In this document: piece by piece, positions 9,050 through 18,305 of the stretch
Numbering within the stretch: position 1 is the first letter of the stretch
Layout of the letters: the number at the start of each line of letters is the position of its first letter
Source: Kineosporia sp. NBRC 101731
Lineage (GTDB): Bacteria; Actinomycetota; Actinomycetes; Actinomycetales; Kineosporiaceae
DNA: 64,000 nt
Direction: 5' to 3'
Assembly: GCF_030269305.1 (NCBI RefSeq)
Contig: NZ_BSTC01000020.1
Span: 41,216 to 105,215 of the forward strand
Notes under the pieces: generated by a model
Told to the model about the DNA's origin: nothing
The model's database searches: none
Seen by the model: the letters and a program-made list of their open reading frames with translations, nothing else
Translations under genes and position numbers: made by a program

Positions 9050-9469
9050 TTCGGGGGCCAGACCGAGCATGAGCAACCCGAAATCTTCCAAGGGTGCCGA
9101 TCGCCCGCGTCCGAAGAGTTCGGCTCTCAAACCCAGCGGGCCTTGGCCACGCACGCAGTGGCAGCGTATAGCCGGCCCGGTGATCTGGTCCTGGATCCGA
9201 TGTGCGGTGTCTGCACGACGCTGGTCGAAGCTGTTCATCAGGGGCGGGATGCCATCGGCATCGACCTGGAAGCTCCTTTCACGTCCATAGCCCGGGCGAA
9301 CCTCTGTCTTTCGGCCAAGCAGCAGGCGTCCGGGACGGACAGGGTCTTCACCGGGGACGCCACGCGCATGCTCGACCTTCTGCCGCCGGCCTGGGCACGG
9401 CATCCGCGCCATCAAGAGGACCGCGACACCGAGAGCCGTCGGCAGGCATGCCAGGCGCGGTCGCCATGA
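9050..9469 (+). pseudogene. Truncated DNA methyltransferase fragment
   Basis: The frame contains HAVAAYSRPGDLVLDPMCGV followed by TTLVEAVHQGRDAIGIDLE: the SAM-binding motif I (usually DPMCGIGTT) and motif II acid of N4/N6 DNA methyltransferases common on actinomycete plasmids. Only the C-terminal SAM-binding portion remains; the upstream target-recognition part with its DPPY/SPPY-type motif is missing, and after about 50 residues the frame runs into unrelated sequence. The second residue of the CGxG loop is also altered (CGVC instead of CGIG). A remnant, not a working enzyme. The rest of 8,815-9,733 holds no supportable gene. Confidence 0.6.
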
Positions 9470-9733
9470 ACGCCAGCGCCCCTCATCGGTCTCCGGGCCG
9501 GGCGGGGCTGGGGTCGTGCGCGTTCTGCCGGCGAAGGCTCGCCCCGTGCACGGTGGCCGGGCAAGGGGCGCTGAGCATCGTGTCTCGCAACAGCGGCTCG
9601 CCCCGACGCTCAGCGTGTTTCCCCTTGGCCCTTTCCCACCGGTACGGGGCGTGGGCGCCTCCGGTCAGAACGCACCCCACGGACCCCAGGTCCGCGGCGG
9701 TGCGCCAACCCGATCGAAGGGAAACCCGTCGTC

Positions 9734-11398
9734 ATGAGCACGTTCGCCGACATCAGCCCTCACCAGCTGATCCCCAACGACCGCAACCGCGTCATCGCTG
9801 ACGCCGCGATCGAGCAGATGGCCGCGTCCATCTCCGCCCTCGGCATCCTCCAGACCCTGCTGGTCGTGCCCATCACCGAGGCCAGCCAGGCCAATCCCGG
9901 CGCCGACGAAACCGAAACCCCGGAAGGCGTTCCTGGTCCCGAGGCGGAGCAGTTCTGGCGGATCATCGCCGGGCACACCCGCCACGCCGCCGCACTGCTC
10001 CTGGACCTGCCCGACGTGCCGTGCCTGATCGCCCAGGACACCGGCGAGGCGACCGAGCTCCTGCGGATGCTCGGCGAGAACCTCAACCGCCAGGGCCTGA
10101 GCGTCCTGGAAGAGGCCGACTACTACCGCCAGCTCGCCCTGTTGGACGTGAGCCCGGAGCAGATCGAAAGTGTCCTGGCCTTGCCGGCCGAGCGGATCCG
10201 CTCCCGCCTGGCCCTGAACGATCTACCCGAAGTCGCTCGCGCCCACGCCGCCACCGCCGTGGAAGCCGGCACGCTGGACCTGACCCAGATCGCCGCCCTG
10301 AACTCCTTCGCCGACGACGACAAGGCCATGACCCGGCTCCTGAAGAAGGACCACTCCACCTGGGGCTTCGCCCACGCCCTGGCCGAGGAAACCCGCAGAC
10401 GCGAACGCCGCGAGACGATCACCCGGCTCAAGGCCGAACTCACCCTGGCCGGCGTCAAGATCGTCACCACCCCGAAGAACTGGCCCTACACCTCCCGCGA
10501 GGCCGAAGCCTCCACCCTCCTGGACACCAACGGCGACCCCCTGGACCCCGAGCAGGTGAAGGCCAAGTCGGGGTTCGCGGCATTCATCAACACCGATTAC
10601 ACGCCCCGGGTGGTCGTCATCTGCCTGGACCCCGAAGCGTCCGGGTACACCCGCACCCAGCACACCCGGTACGTGCCCGACGCCGAACGCGAAGCCCGGG
10701 CCGCAGCCGACCGCGAACGCGTCGCCTACCAGGAGGCCCTGGTCGATGCCGCTGCGGTGCGCCGACGGTTCCTACACGAGAAGTACGCCACCGCCAAGAC
10801 CGCCAAAAGACTGTTCCCCCAGGCCCTGCGGTTCCTGGCCGGACGGCCGGAGAAGGCCCGCATCAACACCCCTCAGTACACGGACCTGGCGCTGAGCCTG
10901 GCCGGCATTCCGGCCACACTGGCCGGTCTGGAGGAAGCAGCCTCCGGGGCCGGGACGGACCGATTGCAGCGGATCGTGGTAGCCCGCTGGCTGACCACCT
11001 CCGAAACCAACCTGGACTCCCTCGCCGGGCAGCGCTGGGACACCGACCCCGCCGCCGGCCTGGCCTACCTGGACCGGCTCACCGCCGCCGGTTACGAGCT
11101 GTCCGAGGCCGAGCAGCGCCTGCACACCGACATTACCCAGCTCATCAGCGACACCGCTGAAGAGGACGCCGACGACGCCGACGACGAAGAGACGGACGAG
11201 GACGACGACGAGGACGCGGAAGGGGAGGCCGGCGGCGAAGCCGCTGCCCTGGAGCCGCAGACGCAGGAGGCTTCGGAGCCCGAGATGACCTCATCCGATC
11301 TTGGTGACATTGCCGATCTGGCCGCCGAGCTCGAGTCGATGGCACCGGTCGAGGCCGAGCAGGTCTTCGAGGAGTTGGTCGGCGCTTCGCAGGACTGA
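9734..11398 (+). CDS. ParB/RepB-like partition or nucleoid-associated protein
   Basis: A 554-residue protein. Residues 1-95 form the ParB N-terminal nuclease-like fold (ISPHQLIPNDRNR at the start, then WRIIAGHTRHAAALL, the GxRR-equivalent CTP-binding box as GHTRH, and GENLNRQGLSVLEEA). Residues about 100-180 form a ParB-type helix-turn-helix. The rest has a charged helical region and an acidic tail of Asp/Glu runs (about residues 476-500). Canonical ParB is near 300 residues, so this is an enlarged plasmid form. No ParA is adjacent. It is followed by a very strong terminator, so it is probably monocistronic. Confidence 0.85.
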   Translation: MSTFADISPHQLIPNDRNRVIADAAIEQMAASISALGILQTLLVVPITEASQANPGADETETPEGVPGPEAEQFWRIIAGHTRHAAALLLDLPDVPCLIAQDTGEATELLRMLGENLNRQGLSVLEEADYYRQLALLDVSPEQIESVLALPAERIRSRLALNDLPEVARAHAATAVEAGTLDLTQIAALNSFADDDKAMTRLLKKDHSTWGFAHALAEETRRRERRETITRLKAELTLAGVKIVTTPKNWPYTSREAEASTLLDTNGDPLDPEQVKAKSGFAAFINTDYTPRVVVICLDPEASGYTRTQHTRYVPDAEREARAAADRERVAYQEALVDAAAVRRRFLHEKYATAKTAKRLFPQALRFLAGRPEKARINTPQYTDLALSLAGIPATLAGLEEAASGAGTDRLQRIVVARWLTTSETNLDSLAGQRWDTDPAAGLAYLDRLTAAGYELSEAEQRLHTDITQLISDTAEEDADDADDEETDEDDDEDAEGEAGGEAAALEPQTQEASEPEMTSSDLGDIADLAAELESMAPVEAEQVFEELVGASQD

Positions 11399-11405
11399 CC
11401 GAACC

Positions 11406-11442
11406 AGGTGGGCCCGCAGCCGTGCAGGCTGCGGGCCCACCT
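11406..11442 (+). terminator. Strong hairpin terminator
   Basis: A 16-bp perfect stem (AGGTGGGCCCGCAGCC and complement) with a five-base loop followed by TTTTC lies eight bases after the ParB-like stop codon. Confidence 0.88.
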
Positions 11443-11493
11443 GCATTTTCTCCTCACCCCGTTGTACGTATTGCAGTGAAAGGACTTTCATCG

Positions 11494-12534
11494 ATGAGCG
11501 CCGAGAATGCCTCACGACCTAAGCCGTCGCCGGCCGGGCCTCCTGGCCCCGTGCCACGTATTCGCCTGAGCGATCCTGCGGCGTTGGTGCATGCTGTGCC
11601 GCTCATCCTCGGGGTTCAGCACCTGAGCGATGATCTGGTGCTGCTGGCCACCCAGGAAGGCACGACCGTCCTGACGGCCCGGATCGATCTGAATGCTGTG
11701 GCCGAGCAAGTGGTGTGGGCCTCGATCCGGCACGCCCTGACCAAGGCCGCAGCCGAGCAAGTCCATCTGGTCGCGTTCCCGCACGAACCCGTAACCGATC
11801 AGGTGCTGGAATCCCTGCACCGCGACCTGGTGCACCTGGCCGCGACCGCTCCAGCCTGGCTGACCATCGGATGGGTGATCACCAGCGCGCACGGACAATG
11901 GTGGCTGCACGATCTGAACGGTTCCGCGCCCCTCGGGGCAGGCAGCGCGGGACGTGAGGATCCACCGGTGACGCTGGCGCTGAAGCTAGCCCGGGGTGTC
12001 CCGGCCGGATCCCATCAAGAGGTCGAGGCCGCTACCGCACCACACCCATCGGCCGTCCTGGACGGTGTGCGGCAGGCGCTGGCCGCGCTGCCGCAGGGTC
12101 GTCTGCGCTCGGTGCGCCGGGTCGCTGCCGGTGAGGCTCTGTCCGTGCGCAGGGAACGCCCGGTGCAGTGGGGTGCGGTGGAGGCAGCTGGTGTCCTGGA
12201 TGCGCTGATGGATGTTCAGGTCCGCGATGAACTGGTGATCCGCTCGGATGAAGCCCACACCAGCTGGACCTGGAGCAGTCTGCTGCCGTTCGCGCCACCG
12301 GCATGGGTGGCGCCGGTGGCCACGCTGGCCGCGTTCGCGGCCTACCAGCATGGGCACAGCATCCTGGCCCGCGTCTCCCTCGCGCGCGCCTTGGACGCCG
12401 ATCCCGAATACACGCTCGCCCGCCTGCTGCAGCAAGCAATGCAGATGGCGATGAGCCCTCAGGACATCCGCCAGCACATCCTGGCTCCCGCCCACGACAA
12501 GCTCAGCCCGGCATCCGAAAACGGTTCGCTGTAG
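11494..12534 (+). CDS. Hypothetical protein
   Basis: A 346-residue protein starting at MSAENASRPK, with GAAAGGA upstream; it begins just after the terminator. After a proline-rich N-terminus (residues 1-25), residues about 30-145 form an alpha/beta domain with regular hydrophobic strands (DLVLLATQEGTTVLTARIDL, WLTIGWVITS). The C-terminal third contains WMAPVATLAAFAAYQ-like helical sequence (VAPVATLAAFAAYQHG) resembling the DUF4192 C-terminal region of actinomycetes, a family of unknown function. I consider DUF4192-like a plausible but unverified name. It stands alone before the membrane protein gene. Confidence 0.7.
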   Translation: MSAENASRPKPSPAGPPGPVPRIRLSDPAALVHAVPLILGVQHLSDDLVLLATQEGTTVLTARIDLNAVAEQVVWASIRHALTKAAAEQVHLVAFPHEPVTDQVLESLHRDLVHLAATAPAWLTIGWVITSAHGQWWLHDLNGSAPLGAGSAGREDPPVTLALKLARGVPAGSHQEVEAATAPHPSAVLDGVRQALAALPQGRLRSVRRVAAGEALSVRRERPVQWGAVEAAGVLDALMDVQVRDELVIRSDEAHTSWTWSSLLPFAPPAWVAPVATLAAFAAYQHGHSILARVSLARALDADPEYTLARLLQQAMQMAMSPQDIRQHILAPAHDKLSPASENGSL

Positions 12535-12659
12535 CGGCTGGTGAGGAGGTGTGCCCTCTGCCCGCCTATGAACCGGGGCCAGCAGAGGGTGCACCGCGAC
12601 CAGCGATCGACCCACAGCTTGTACCTGCCCGAATAAACCGGTTTGTGTGATGGTGAGGA

Positions 12660-13499
12660 ATGCATACGGCTGCGTCAGGTTGGTGCGGGCCCCTTCAGTC
12701 GGAGCTCGCGGCATCGTGGGTGGAAGCGTTCGGCACCAACGTCGGCTGGGCTATCGCCCTGGTCGCAGTGTTCTTCGTGTCCAAGACGTGGAGGAGCACC
12801 CGAGCGCAACTGGCCGAGGCGCAGCAGCAGACCGAACACGCACGCCAGCAGGCGCAGGCGGCCATCGGCCAGTTGAGCCTGGAGAAGGATCGAGATGAGC
12901 AAGCCCGTCAGGCTCAGGACCGTGGGCAAGCCGACCAGGTGTCCGCGTGGATGAGGAAGACGAGGGTCAAGCGCGCCTTGGTCCGTCGCGCCGCAGGCGA
13001 GATTCGTGTGGTGAACCAGAGCACCCAGCCGGTGTACGCCTTCGAGGCCTATCTCATCGCGGGAGACAGGCGGTGGGCACGACCCGATCGCCCTCTTGAC
13101 CTGAACCGGGTCATGCTGGCCCCGGCCGTGCGCGGGCAGAACGCATCATTCACCGTTGCCCTGGACCAGCGAGACATCGAAAGATTTGACGCAGCACAGG
13201 CGGCCAACCTGCCCTTCGGCATCAGTTTCACCTTCACCGACATGCACGGTCAGGGCTGGACCCGGCAGTGGAACGGCGAACTGATCAAGGGTCGCGATCA
13301 ATTCACGAGCACAGCTGCACCAGCCAGCGCCCCCACTGCTGAAGCGGACACACACCGCCCTCCCACCGAAAGGGCTGACACGAGACCGCTACCGGCCCAT
13401 CAGCGACCGGCACCGATGCGCGGCAGGTGCCCGCTGGCACTGCACCGTCGAATCTCCGTCGCTCTGATGGCCGGCGCCGCTTCAGTCGATCGGCGGTAG
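12660..13499 (+). CDS. Membrane-anchored coiled-coil protein
   Basis: A 279-residue protein with one predicted N-terminal membrane helix at residues about 27-43 (GWAIALVAVFFVSKTW), then a coiled coil at about 44-85 rich in Gln/Ala/Glu, then a compact beta-rich domain (about 100-215) with short strands such as VYAFEAYLIAG and FGISFTFTDMHG, and a proline/threonine-rich tail. The topology suggests an inner-membrane anchor with a cytoplasmic globular domain. Function unknown. Its 3' end overlaps by 18 bases the convergent gene at 13482. Confidence 0.66.
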   Translation: MHTAASGWCGPLQSELAASWVEAFGTNVGWAIALVAVFFVSKTWRSTRAQLAEAQQQTEHARQQAQAAIGQLSLEKDRDEQARQAQDRGQADQVSAWMRKTRVKRALVRRAAGEIRVVNQSTQPVYAFEAYLIAGDRRWARPDRPLDLNRVMLAPAVRGQNASFTVALDQRDIERFDAAQAANLPFGISFTFTDMHGQGWTRQWNGELIKGRDQFTSTAAPASAPTAEADTHRPPTERADTRPLPAHQRPAPMRGRCPLALHRRISVALMAGAASVDRR

Positions 13500-14318
13500 T
13501 AAAACCGTCCCGCGCGCCAAGGCATCGACGCGAGGGTGCGTTCGGGAAAAGTCGAGGCTGGGATCGTCTTCCATCAGCGCGGCGATGAGGGTCATCGCGT
13601 GGTGCGCGAACACCAGGGCTCCGTGTTCGGTGATGAACCGCAGGTCGTCGTAGGCCAGCACCTGGTCCAGGATGTGCGTCCACTGCGGGTGCAACTGCCA
13701 GGTGACGCGCAGGCTCTCGTCGTAGGCGAACTCCACGTCTGCCGAAGGGATCGCTCCCGGTGGGACAGCAGCCACTGCGGGCACGGAGTAGAGGGTGTCG
13801 CGGTAGGCGCGACGCAGGATCGTCAGGTTCTGCACGATGCTGGCATCGATGACGAGGCCGGGCACCGGCACGAGCAGGACCATGTGCCCGTCGGTCATTC
13901 CCGGATCGCTGACAGTGGGCGGCGTCTGACCGGTCCCGGTGTCGGTGACCTGCCAGGCCCGCCCGCTGGTGCCGGGGACCAGCTCGTACACCGAGGCCGT
14001 AGCAGCGACGGGCTGCGCATCGATGCCCAGGTGCCGCAGGGCGCCGCAGAGCTGGTGGGCGACGATCACGCAGGTACCCAGCGGCGCCCTGCTCGCGAGC
14101 TGGTGCCAGATCCCCACGACCGCGTAGATCGGGATCTGCGGGCCAGGGCAGTCTCCGAGCCAGTTCAGCAGAGGGCTTTCCTCGTAGAACGGCATGTAGT
14201 CCGGATCGAACGGCCCGCCAGCACCGATGCGGCTGCGCGCTGCATGCACTCGCGCGGTACGGGCCGAGCCCGACCGTGAGTCAGCGGGCTTCTTGCGCGG
14301 TCGCTTCTTCGGGCTCAC
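13482..14318 (-). CDS. Hypothetical protein with possible Cys-His-Asp arrangement
   Basis: A 278-residue protein, starting with a very basic segment (SPKKRPRKKPADSRSG). Residues about 80-110 read CVIVAHQLCGALRHLGIDA, followed at about 145-165 by DGHMVLLVPVPGLVIDAS. The order Cys in a helix, then GH before a strand, then Asp after the next strand is the layout of transglutaminase/papain-like and NAT-type thiol enzymes. This is an inference from order and spacing only; the protein may equally be non-enzymatic. It is encoded on the minus strand among plus-strand plasmid genes. Confidence 0.66.
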   Translation of the reverse strand: MSPKKRPRKKPADSRSGSARTARVHAARSRIGAGGPFDPDYMPFYEESPLLNWLGDCPGPQIPIYAVVGIWHQLASRAPLGTCVIVAHQLCGALRHLGIDAQPVAATASVYELVPGTSGRAWQVTDTGTGQTPPTVSDPGMTDGHMVLLVPVPGLVIDASIVQNLTILRRAYRDTLYSVPAVAAVPPGAIPSADVEFAYDESLRVTWQLHPQWTHILDQVLAYDDLRFITEHGALVFAHHAMTLIAALMEDDPSLDFSRTHPRVDALARGTVLLPPID

Positions 14319-14630
14319 CGCGTTCCTCCCCAGGCATGACCGACCGCTGACAACGCGTTCTTACCGAGGCCGGGCACCCGCCGTTTGCCGTGACCGCTCA
14401 CGATCGAACCTGCTGCGCCATGCCGGTCGGCGCATGCTTTCCAGGCGCCCGCATCCGCAGCCCTCTTTTGGGTCAGCTGGACTACTCCCGAGCAGACCTA
14501 GGCAAAGCGTAGCTACCCGTATGCGTTCCGTCCGCGGTATCTCCTGTAGTCCCTGCCGGGATCACGCGGCTGGTGGGGCTTTGGGTGCCGCTGGGGCCGG
14601 TGCTGGCCTTTGAGGCTGGCCTCGCGGCTG

Positions 14631-14719
14631 GGCCGGTCAAGTCCACCCGCCGGGCGTCGGGCCCGGCTGAAAGCGGCCGGGCCCTTTCAGACGCCCGGGG
14701 CGGGTGTTCTTGACCGGCC
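14631..14719. repeat. Large nested inverted repeat upstream of the DUF3560 gene
   Basis: In the 505-base gap 14319-14823, which holds no gene, a three-tier hairpin is seen: outer arms of 19 bases (14631-14649 with 14701-14719, two mismatches), middle arms of eight (14651-14658 with 14690-14697) and inner arms of nine (14659-14667 with 14676-14684) around the loop TGAAAGCG. It may act as a terminator, a regulatory RNA element, or a replication-associated structure. It ends about 105 bases before the next start codon. Confidence 0.7.
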
Positions 14720-14823
14720 GGTGGCCTGGCGAGGCCGTGACGCCTCGGCCAGCTCCGGCCGGCGCAGCGGCACCCCGCAGCGCCCATGGCCGGACCCCTC
14801 TCGTCAGGTCCAGGAGTCCGCTC

Positions 14824-15948
14824 ATGCCCACCCCGCACAGTCCGTCCACGACGCCCACCCCGCCGTCCTGCCCGGGGACCGGCCAGACCGCCCCACACGA
14901 GCAACCCGCCCAGAGCGAGCAGGAGGCTCCGGCGGCGCGCCCGTGGTACCTGGACGTCGACGGCGATTGGGTCGCCGTGACCGGCACCCTCAAAGGCGAC
15001 CCGCTCATCCCGATCCTGCTCCCGCGCCCGTGGGTGTGGTCGCGCTCCGCCGCCGGCTACGTCCTGCCGCGCTCACTCAAGCCCTGGACGCGTCAGACCC
15101 GCATCCAGGAGTTCCTGCGTGCTGCCGGGGACAACGGCGTCATGGTCGAGGTCGAGGACACCGGGGCGGTTCTGAGCGAGGCCGAACGCCGCCAGGGCCG
15201 TGACCAGCGCCTGGACATCAGGGCCGACCGGCACGAGCACGCCGCGGAAAAGGCCACCGCGAGCGCGGATGCCGATCATGCCGCGAGCCGGCGGATCAGT
15301 GACGGCTATCCGATGGGTCAGCCGATCCTCATCGGTCATCGCAGCGAAGGACGCCACCGACGCGACCTGGAGCGCCGGGATCGTCTGGACACGCGCAGCA
15401 TGGAGGCCCGGCGTGAGGCGCGGGTGCGCTCACGGCTGGCCGCTGAGATCCGCCGCATCCAGGAGCAGGGCGAGAGCCCGGTGACCATCGGCCTGCGCAT
15501 CGAACGGCACCAGGCCGAGATCCGCGTCATCGAACGGCGCCTGGCCCAGCACGAACAAGCCGTTGGACCCGAGAGCCCGGCCCTGGCCGAGCGCACGGGC
15601 CTGCGGCCGATGAGTGACACCTACGTGGAGCGCAGCACTGCCGAGCGGGAGCGTCTTCTGGAGGCGGTGGATCTGGACCGGGGGGTCCTGGCCGCGCTGG
15701 AGGCGGAGGGCTCGCTGGTGGTCTATGGGCCGCACAACGTGAACGTGGGGGACTTCGTGTTCGGCGCGGGGCTGTGGCATGTGGTCCGCAAGGTCAACAA
15801 GAAGACCGTCGGCGTCCCCTCGATGGTCGGCGGGGACTGGCTCGACAAGCTGCCCTTCGTCAAGATCACCCAGCACCGCCGACCCACCGACAACGCCCCA
15901 GCCGCCCAGGACACGAAGGACACCGCACCCCCCGCACAGGAAGACTGA
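14824..15948 (+). CDS. DUF3560-domain protein
   Basis: A 374-residue protein starting at MPTPHSPSTT with GGTCCAGGAG upstream. After a proline-rich start and a domain at about 40-120, residues about 125-240 carry the DUF3560 pattern: RADRHEHAAEKATASADADH, a long charged helix, then GQPILIGHRSEGRHRRD, where family members have GQPILVGHHSE. The C-terminal part (about 300-350) contains VNVGDFVFGAGLWHVVRKVN. DUF3560 proteins are typical of actinobacterial and other plasmids; their role is unknown. Probably monocistronic. Confidence 0.82.
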   Translation: MPTPHSPSTTPTPPSCPGTGQTAPHEQPAQSEQEAPAARPWYLDVDGDWVAVTGTLKGDPLIPILLPRPWVWSRSAAGYVLPRSLKPWTRQTRIQEFLRAAGDNGVMVEVEDTGAVLSEAERRQGRDQRLDIRADRHEHAAEKATASADADHAASRRISDGYPMGQPILIGHRSEGRHRRDLERRDRLDTRSMEARREARVRSRLAAEIRRIQEQGESPVTIGLRIERHQAEIRVIERRLAQHEQAVGPESPALAERTGLRPMSDTYVERSTAERERLLEAVDLDRGVLAALEAEGSLVVYGPHNVNVGDFVFGAGLWHVVRKVNKKTVGVPSMVGGDWLDKLPFVKITQHRRPTDNAPAAQDTKDTAPPAQED

Positions 15949-16066
15949 ACAGCTCACCGCCCCGGGCATTCACACGCCCGGGGCGAGACGTCCCTCCGGC
16001 CGTCCGATCAAAACGGGCGCGACCCGTCGCACAGGCTCACGCCACGGCATCGGTGAGGGACGCCGG

Positions 16067-17050
16067 TCAGCAGGTGCCGGGATGTTCTGCGGGCTGGTGG
16101 TGCCGGGTGCCCAGGCGGCGTGCGCCCAAGCGGGCGTGGAGCCGGTCAGCAGGGCCACCGAGCACGGTCTGCAGAAGCTCGTACTCAGCGCCGTGCTGGC
16201 GCGCCCACGCGGTCACGGCGTGACGCAGGTCCTCACCGAAGCCGTGGCCACGTGCCTCCGGCAAGACGCCCAGGTACTGCGGGAGCAGACGAGGTCGCCC
16301 GCGGGCATCGGCGCGGATCTGCAAGGGGCCGGTGGCTGCGACCACCCGGTGCTCGTGCACGCGGATCAGAATCGGTCCGAGGTCACGCTCGCGCAGCTGG
16401 CCCCGGACGAACCCCCAGCCATCAGCGTGCATGCGCTCAGCGAAGTCAGCGAACGAGTGCACCAGCGGACCGAAACACTCACCCAGCACATGGACGCCGG
16501 GCACCCGCACGTCCGATGCATCCGTACCAGTTGCGGCGGCGAAGTCGTACAGCCAGATCCGCACCGCGTGCGCGCCGCCCCCGATGCTCTCGGTTGCCCC
16601 GGAACGCAGCACCACCCGATGCACCGGCGTGCCAGGGTGCTCGGCGCGCAGGTCGGCGGCCAGGCGACGGATCTCGGCGTGGTCGGTGCCGTAGCAGTAC
16701 AGCGTGATGCGCGGATGTGGCCGGCGGGCCAGGGTCGGGATGACGACCCCGCCACCGTGCTGGCCGTGCTCGCCGTGCTGGCAAGCCTGATCGAAGATGC
16801 CGGTGGCCAGGGTGGCGCCGATGATGTGCTCGTCCTTGACCCTCGACCAGCGGGCATCCTTGTCGTAGGGCAGGACCTGGCCCGTGCCCGCCACCGAGAA
16901 CACATCCCGGATCAGGCCGGCGGCATCCTCGCCCGGATGAACCGGCCCCAGCGTCGGGACGTACGGCACACCCGAAGGGCCGGTGAACCAGGCCGGGCAG
17001 ATCAGCTCGGCCCCCACAGGTCCCGGCACGCCACACCGATCGCTGCTCAT
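16067..17050 (-). CDS. GNAT-family acetyltransferase-like protein
   Basis: About 327 residues from the internal start MSSDRCGVPG; longer frames read upstream into sequence without coding character. The C-terminal 110 residues look like a GNAT fold: YLGVLPEARGHGFGEDLRHA contains the acetyl-CoA pyrophosphate loop (usually Q/RxxGxG/A), followed by an amphipathic helix and ending in the usual last strand. The N-terminal 200 residues are not recognised. GNAT enzymes transfer acetyl groups from acetyl-CoA to amines; no substrate can be inferred. It is divergent from the SSB gene. Confidence 0.62.
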   Translation of the reverse strand: MSSDRCGVPGPVGAELICPAWFTGPSGVPYVPTLGPVHPGEDAAGLIRDVFSVAGTGQVLPYDKDARWSRVKDEHIIGATLATGIFDQACQHGEHGQHGGGVVIPTLARRPHPRITLYCYGTDHAEIRRLAADLRAEHPGTPVHRVVLRSGATESIGGGAHAVRIWLYDFAAATGTDASDVRVPGVHVLGECFGPLVHSFADFAERMHADGWGFVRGQLRERDLGPILIRVHEHRVVAATGPLQIRADARGRPRLLPQYLGVLPEARGHGFGEDLRHAVTAWARQHGAEYELLQTVLGGPADRLHARLGARRLGTRHHQPAEHPGTC

Positions 17051-17283
17051 CGCGGACCAGCATCCCACCGACCGCGCCGCCCGTGTCAGCGGACAGCACC
17101 CAGCCCGAGCCAGCCCAACGCAGGTCAGGCGGAGGACGTTCACCACATGCGATCTCGACCGCAGACCAAGGCCCTCGCGGCGATGTACGGTGCGGGGCCA
17201 TCGCGGCACATCCGCTCGCGCCCGCGAACCTGGCCCCATCGCCTTTCCGATCCCGGCCCGCGAGCTGTCGATCGTCAGCACAG

Positions 17284-17391
17284 GTGAACCTGCCGACGGA
17301 TTCCCTCGTCCCCGACCGCATCCCTGCGGGCTGGCTCCTTCTCGGCCCGGTCCATGAACGCGGACCGATGTTCACGGCCTGCGTGGACTGA
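17284..17391 (+). CDS. Possible 35-residue small protein
   Basis: The 710-base gap 17051-17760 has no large gene. One short GTG frame, with CACAGG just before, encodes a 35-residue peptide with a well-composed interior (IPAGWLLLGPVHERG) and a clean stop. It may be a real small plasmid gene; there is no family match and no strong ribosome-binding site. The rest of the gap appears to be leader sequence for the SSB gene. Confidence 0.25.
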   Translation: MNLPTDSLVPDRIPAGWLLLGPVHERGPMFTACVD

Positions 17392-17760
17392 GGCCGACAC
17401 TCCCGCGACGCACTTGAAGACTGCTGGACGGGTTTCCGGTCGGCGCGGATGGACACCGGTGGCGGTCAACCCATCTGGCGTCGGGTGCGTGCTGGTGGGT
17501 GTTGCTCTCGGTGTCAGCACCCAGGCATGGACCACCCCACGGACGTCACGCGCAAGGGCCGCCCGACATCCCGGCCGACGGCTCCGCTGCGCTCCGCCTT
17601 GTATCGAGCCGGGATCTCGTTCTTCCTCCCTTGACGCGCGCGCCCTTGGGCAGTCCCGACCGGCACTTGCCACCGCGGCACCACCGCCCGGCGCCACCGG
17701 CGCCCGGACAGGCGGGCCGCACCCCGAGCGCATCAGCGCAAGCACCGGAGGACACCGATC

Positions 17761-18186
17761 ATGCTGTTCAACTTCGTCATCGAGGGAAACATCGCCCAGG
17801 CCCCCGAGCTTCGCTTCACCGACTCCGGTGTCGCGGTCTGCAACCTGCGCCTGATGTACAACGGCCGCTACCGCAACAACGCCGGCCAGTGGGTCGACGG
17901 GCGCACCGTCGCCATCGACCTGACCTGCTGGCGCCAGCTCGCCGAGCGCGCCGCCGAACTGAAGAAGGGCGACACGATCATCGCCGAGATCGGCGACGAC
18001 CTGCGCGCCGAGTCCCGCAACAACTACACCACCCTGCGCGCGACCGCCCAGAACGTCTCGGTCTCGATGCGCTGGCACCCCGCCGCGAGCCTGCGCGAAG
18101 CCCGGCCCACCAGCGAGCAGCGCCCGCACCTGAGCGAGGTCCCCGCCGACGGCGGCTACTCCACCGGCATCCCGCAGCCCGCCTGA
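17761..18186 (+). CDS. ssb: Single-stranded DNA-binding protein
   Basis: A 141-residue protein with the bacterial SSB OB fold: FVIEGNIAQAPELRFTDSGV, then NLRLMYNGRYRNNAGQW, VAIDLTCWRQLAERAAELKK and GDTIIAEIGDDL. Chromosomal SSBs end in an acidic DDxPF-type tip that recruits replication and repair partners; here the protein stops at a neutral GIPQPA, so partner recruitment is probably lost or different. Plasmid-borne SSBs commonly accompany conjugation genes and protect the transferred strand. A terminator follows after the stop. Confidence 0.88.
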   Translation: MLFNFVIEGNIAQAPELRFTDSGVAVCNLRLMYNGRYRNNAGQWVDGRTVAIDLTCWRQLAERAAELKKGDTIIAEIGDDLRAESRNNYTTLRATAQNVSVSMRWHPAASLREARPTSEQRPHLSEVPADGGYSTGIPQPA

Positions 18187-18202
18187 ACCACCCGCAGGTG
18201 CT

Positions 18203-18232
18203 CGGGTCGGCCCCTCCAACGGGGCCGACCCG
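18203..18232 (+). terminator. Hairpin terminator after ssb
   Basis: A 12-bp perfect stem (CGGGTCGGCCCC and complement) with a six-base loop, 16 bases after the ssb stop codon. Confidence 0.75.
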
Positions 18233-18305
18233 GGCACCACTCGCCCCCGCATCGTCCCCTGATCCATCCGGGCCCCGGCCTGTCACTTCCAGGAGCACCC
18301 CCCAC

